From assembly GCA_036655715.1 (NCBI GenBank), contig JAVVPO010000030.1:1-26341 (forward strand): a stretch of 26,341 bases of DNA, given 5' to 3'. Positions within the stretch are counted from its first letter, which is position 1; each line of letters opens with the position of its first letter. The DNA comes from JAVVPO01 sp036655715. GTDB lineage: Bacteria; Bacillota; Clostridia; Lachnospirales; Cellulosilyticaceae. A program made the position numbers and the translations under genes. The notes below the pieces were generated by a model, which saw only the letters and a list, made by a program, of their open reading frames with translations, was not told the DNA's origin and made no database searches. Shown here one piece after another: positions 23,881 through 26,341 of this stretch.

Positions 23881-24065
23881 GCTGACTAAAATATAACCTC
23901 AAATAATGGATTAAGCTTTTGTAATTACAATAATAAGCTAGTATATAAGGAAAAGAGAGCGTCATATAAATAATAGTTGAAGTAATATAGTCTAAATGAT
24001 ATAATTTTTTTAGGAAAACGTTTGGATTAAGGAAAAGAATATTTGGGTAAATAAAGGGTGGGACT

Positions 24066-24515
24066 ATGAAAAAATGTAAGGGATGTATAATAGCAGTTGT
24101 AGATGGACAAGGTGGGGGTGTTGGTAAATATATTATCGAGAAGCTTCGTAAAGAGCTAGGAGATAATATAGAGGTCAGAGCACTTGGAACCAATGCAGCG
24201 GCTACTCAAAATATGATTAAAGCAGGAGCAAGTGTAGGTGCTACAGGAGAAGCTGCTATAGTATATAATATGCCCAGAGTAGATATTATTATGGGGGTAG
24301 TTGGGATTATTATGAAAAATTCTATGCTGGGAGAAGTAACAGCTAATATGGTTAATGCCGTAGGGGATAGTGATGCACTAAAAGTGTTAGTTCCTACAAG
24401 TAGGTGTCATATAGCTATTACAGGAACATCGAAGAGAACTTTGCAAGAACATGTTGAAGAAGCTGTTGAGATTGTAAAACAACATATGAAAGATAATAGA
24501 GAGTATATGAGTTAG
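24066..24515 (+). CDS. DUF3842 family protein
   Basis: 149 aa soluble protein of the clostridial DUF3842 family: IIAVVDGQGGGVGKYIIEKL at the N terminus (about 8-27), then ALGTNAAATQNMIKAGA, GEAAIVYN and VDIIMGVVGII, and a conserved C-terminal LVPTSRCHIAITG. The glycine-rich first loop and alternating strands and helices suggest a nucleotide- or cofactor-binding fold, but no activity is established. AAAGGGTGGGA precedes ATG 24066. It stands alone between the candidate small RNA and the serS T-box. No clear terminator is seen after it. Confidence 0.88.
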   Translation: MKKCKGCIIAVVDGQGGGVGKYIIEKLRKELGDNIEVRALGTNAAATQNMIKAGASVGATGEAAIVYNMPRVDIIMGVVGIIMKNSMLGEVTANMVNAVGDSDALKVLVPTSRCHIAITGTSKRTLQEHVEEAVEIVKQHMKDNREYMS

Positions 24516-24656
24516 GTTTTGAAAAAGTGTTAGAGTAGTAGAAGCTACATAGGTATAGGATTTGTTATTTATATAGAAGAAAAGTAGATGAAAAAGTAAA
24601 ATATATAAAAGTAAATACATAAAGATAGAATTAAATAAATAGATAATGAATAGACC

Positions 24657-24685
24657 TTGATTTTTGACATACAATATTCTATAAT
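24657..24685 (+). promoter_or_regulatory. Promoter of the serS T-box transcript
   Basis: TTGATT (24657-24662), a 17-bp spacer and a perfect TATAAT (24680-24685) predict a start near 24692, just before the T-box leader. An overlapping TTGACA (24664) is only 10 bp from the TATAAT and cannot be its -35. Confidence 0.7.
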
Positions 24686-24710
24686 AGAAATAAATTAAAA
24701 TATTATGTAA

Positions 24711-24936
24711 GTGATGAGGAAAGAATAGTTTTAGAGATGTTTTTCAGAGAGTTAGTGGGTGGTGAGAACTAACAGACGGACTAAGACGATCCACTTTCGG
24801 AGCTACTGGTGATGAATCAGAGGGAGCTGCCCTTTATAGCAGTATGAGACTAGTGTTAGCTAGTGAATTAAAGGTGGTACCACGAGATATAATCGTCCTT
24901 TTATCTATATATATATGGATAAAAGGGCGTTTTTTA
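24711..24936 (+). promoter_or_regulatory. T-box riboswitch controlling serS
   Basis: The leader begins GTGATGAGGAAAG and has the stem-I apical region CAGAGAGTTAGTGGGTGGTGAG followed by pairing GAACTAAC. The probable specifier UCC (Ser, 24790-24792) precedes ACTTTCGGAGC. The antiterminator T-box AGGTGGTACCACG lies at 24872-24884. The terminator pairs CGTCCTTTTATC (24894-24905) with GATAAAAGGGCG (24918-24929) and ends in a T-run. Uncharged tRNA-Ser would stabilise the antiterminator. The T-box is certain; UCC is the most likely specifier by position. Confidence 0.93.
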
Positions 24937-24973
24937 TTACAAAGTATTTTATCAAAATAATGAGGTGAAGAAC

Positions 24974-26251
24974 ATGTTAGATATTAAAGTATTACGTAGT
25001 GATTTAGAAGGTGTAACAGCTGCTCTTAACAAAAGAAGTGGAACTTACAATTTAGATGAATTTTCAGCATTAGACACAAGAAGACGAGAATTATTAGCAG
25101 AAGTAGAAGTTCTTAAGAATAAGCAAAATGTAGTATCAAAGCAAGTACCAGTAATGAAAAAAGAAGGTAAAGATGTTACTGAAGTTTTAGCAGAAATGAA
25201 AACTTTATCTGATGAAATCAAAGAATTAGATGTAGAAGTAAGAGAAGTAGATGAAAAACTTCAAACTATCCTTCTTACATTACCAAACATCCCAAATCCA
25301 CAAGTACCAGTAGGGGCAACAGAGGAGGATAACTTTGAACTTCGTAAATGGGGAGAAGTACCAACATTTGATTTTGAAGTAAAAGCTCACTGGGATCTTG
25401 GAGAAAATCTTGATATCCTTGATTTTGAAAAAGCAGGAAAAGTAACAGGTTCAAGATTTGTATTCTACAAAGGACTTGGAGCTAGACTTGAGCGTGCACT
25501 TATCAACTTCATGCTTAACATGCACGTTGATAACCATGGATACACAGAAGTAATGCCTCCATACATGGTAAATAGAGCAAGTATGACCGGTACAGGGCAA
25601 CTTCCAAAATTCGAAGAAGATGCTTTCAAAGTACAAGGAACTGATTATTTCTTAATACCAACAGCAGAAGTACCGGTAACAAATATGTATAGAGATCAAA
25701 TCCTTACAGGAGATGAATTAACTATCAAGCATTGTGCTTACTCAGCATGTTTTAGAGCAGAAGCTGGTTCAGCTGGTCGTGATACAAGAGGTATCATCCG
25801 TCAGCACCAATTCAACAAAGTTGAGTTAGTTAAATTTGCAAAACCAGAAAACTCATATGAAGAGCTTGAAAAATTAACAAATGATGCAGAGGCTATTTTG
25901 AAGGCTTTAGGATTATCATATAGAGTTGTTAGACTTTGTACAGGAGACTTAGGATTTAGTTCAGCTATGACATATGATATCGAAGTTTGGATGCCAAGCT
26001 ACGGTAGATATGTAGAGATTTCAAGCTGTTCTAACTTTGAAGATTTCCAAGCTAGACGTGCGAATATCAAATACAAAAATGATATTAAGGATAAAGCTCA
26101 ATTTATTCATACACTTAATGGAAGTGGTCTAGCAGTAGGTCGTACAACTGCGACAATTCTTGAGACGTTCCAACAAGCGGATGGATCTGTAATTATTCCA
26201 GAGGTTCTTCGTCCATATATGGGTGGAATGGAAAAGATTGAGAAGAAGTAG
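24974..26251 (+). CDS. serS: Seryl-tRNA synthetase
   Basis: 425 aa from ATG 24974, set by GAGGTGAAG just upstream; a GTG at 24965 lies inside that site and is not the start. It begins with the family's MLDIKVLR. A long N-terminal coiled coil (about 25-105) holds the tRNA-Ser arm. The class-II core has motif 1 around GLGARLERALINFML, motif 2 in CFRAEAGSAGRDTRGIIRQH, serine-binding TAEVPVTN and motif 3 GLAVGRTTATILETFQ. It charges tRNA-Ser (and tRNA-Sec where present). Expression is controlled by the T-box immediately upstream. Confidence 0.98.
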   Translation: MLDIKVLRSDLEGVTAALNKRSGTYNLDEFSALDTRRRELLAEVEVLKNKQNVVSKQVPVMKKEGKDVTEVLAEMKTLSDEIKELDVEVREVDEKLQTILLTLPNIPNPQVPVGATEEDNFELRKWGEVPTFDFEVKAHWDLGENLDILDFEKAGKVTGSRFVFYKGLGARLERALINFMLNMHVDNHGYTEVMPPYMVNRASMTGTGQLPKFEEDAFKVQGTDYFLIPTAEVPVTNMYRDQILTGDELTIKHCAYSACFRAEAGSAGRDTRGIIRQHQFNKVELVKFAKPENSYEELEKLTNDAEAILKALGLSYRVVRLCTGDLGFSSAMTYDIEVWMPSYGRYVEISSCSNFEDFQARRANIKYKNDIKDKAQFIHTLNGSGLAVGRTTATILETFQQADGSVIIPEVLRPYMGGMEKIEKK

Positions 26252-26341
26252 GTAGGTAAGAGGAAAAAGGGAGTGGCCTGAGGACAATGTCATTAAGTTA
26301 AGACATTGCTAAGGAACTACCTCTAAATAATCAAGTACTAA
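26252..26341 (+). other. Structured but unidentified sequence after serS, cut by the window end
   Basis: CAATGTC (26285-26291) pairs with GACATTG (26302-26308) around a 10-nt loop, and flanking GGGAGTGG and AACTACCTC could partly pair outside. There is no T-run, so it is not a terminator. It may be the start of a leader RNA or small RNA; I do not recognise the class. Confidence 0.3.

Noticed and set aside
24002..24030. Possible CcpA cre-like site around GGAAAACGTTTGG.
   Set aside because: The outer TG and CA positions of the cre consensus are missing.
23795..24193. Minus-strand 132-codon open frame opposite the DUF3842 gene.
   Set aside because: Low-complexity hydrophobic translation, no ribosome binding site, and it is antisense to a well-supported gene.
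24664..24669. TTGACA as the -35 of the serS promoter.
   Set aside because: It is only 10 bp from the TATAAT; TTGATT at 24657 has the correct 17-bp spacing.

Overview
This window reads as chromosomal DNA of a low-GC, anaerobic member of the Clostridia. The support is AT-rich intergenic DNA, strong GGAGG ribosome binding sites, a T-box leader on serS, a bifunctional AdhE with a Rex-type operator, a BirA-controlled biotin operon and VanRS-like signalling. The gene mix suggests Lachnospiraceae or a Cellulosilyticum-like relative, but that placement is inference. I see no prophage, insertion sequence, CRISPR array or plasmid signature.

Layout. (1) 1-900: tRNA-Gly(UCC) with a strong terminator, a decayed MATE-transporter fragment, and a DUF523 gene with its own promoter. 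(2) 946-5690: a four-gene envelope-signalling operon (membrane protein, DUF4097 protein, VanS-like kinase, VanR-like regulator) behind a tandem 10-bp repeat that looks like its operator. (3) 5709-7139: a secreted copper-amine-oxidase-N-like protein (minus strand) and an AcuB-like CBS-ACT protein. (4) 7172-11698: the biotin operon birA-bioY-bioB-bioD-bioA behind a BirA operator; this BirA is short and divergent, and bioF and the pimeloyl genes are absent. (5) 11859-11939: a 26-codon ORF with an excellent ribosome binding site. (6) 12048-15842, minus strand: a heterodimeric ABC exporter pair preceded by a 29-codon leader peptide, a terminator and an alternative pairing, which together form a BmrB-BmrCD-like attenuator. 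(7) 15884-18445: a patatin-like lipase and, divergently, a MATE exporter whose 5' leader also holds a terminator hairpin. (8) 18515-20484: an unrecognised protein with Asp-rich FG-GAP-like motifs and a class-I glutamine-amidotransferase-like hydrolase with a TTG start. (9) 20627-23455, minus strand: adhE with promoter, Rex operator and a terminator-like hairpin in its 5' UTR. (10) 23456-24065: a long gap that probably encodes a minus-strand small RNA with C-rich, anti-Shine-Dalgarno-like segments. (11) 24066-26251: DUF3842 and serS behind a T-box.

The window is rich in RNA-level control: the ABC leader attenuator, the serS T-box, terminator hairpins in the MATE and adhE leaders, and a candidate sRNA. 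The best candidates for something not yet described are the ABC-exporter leader (peptide, antiterminator, terminator and paired ACTATAGT palindromes), the C-rich small RNA beside adhE, and the truncated BirA heading the biotin operon.
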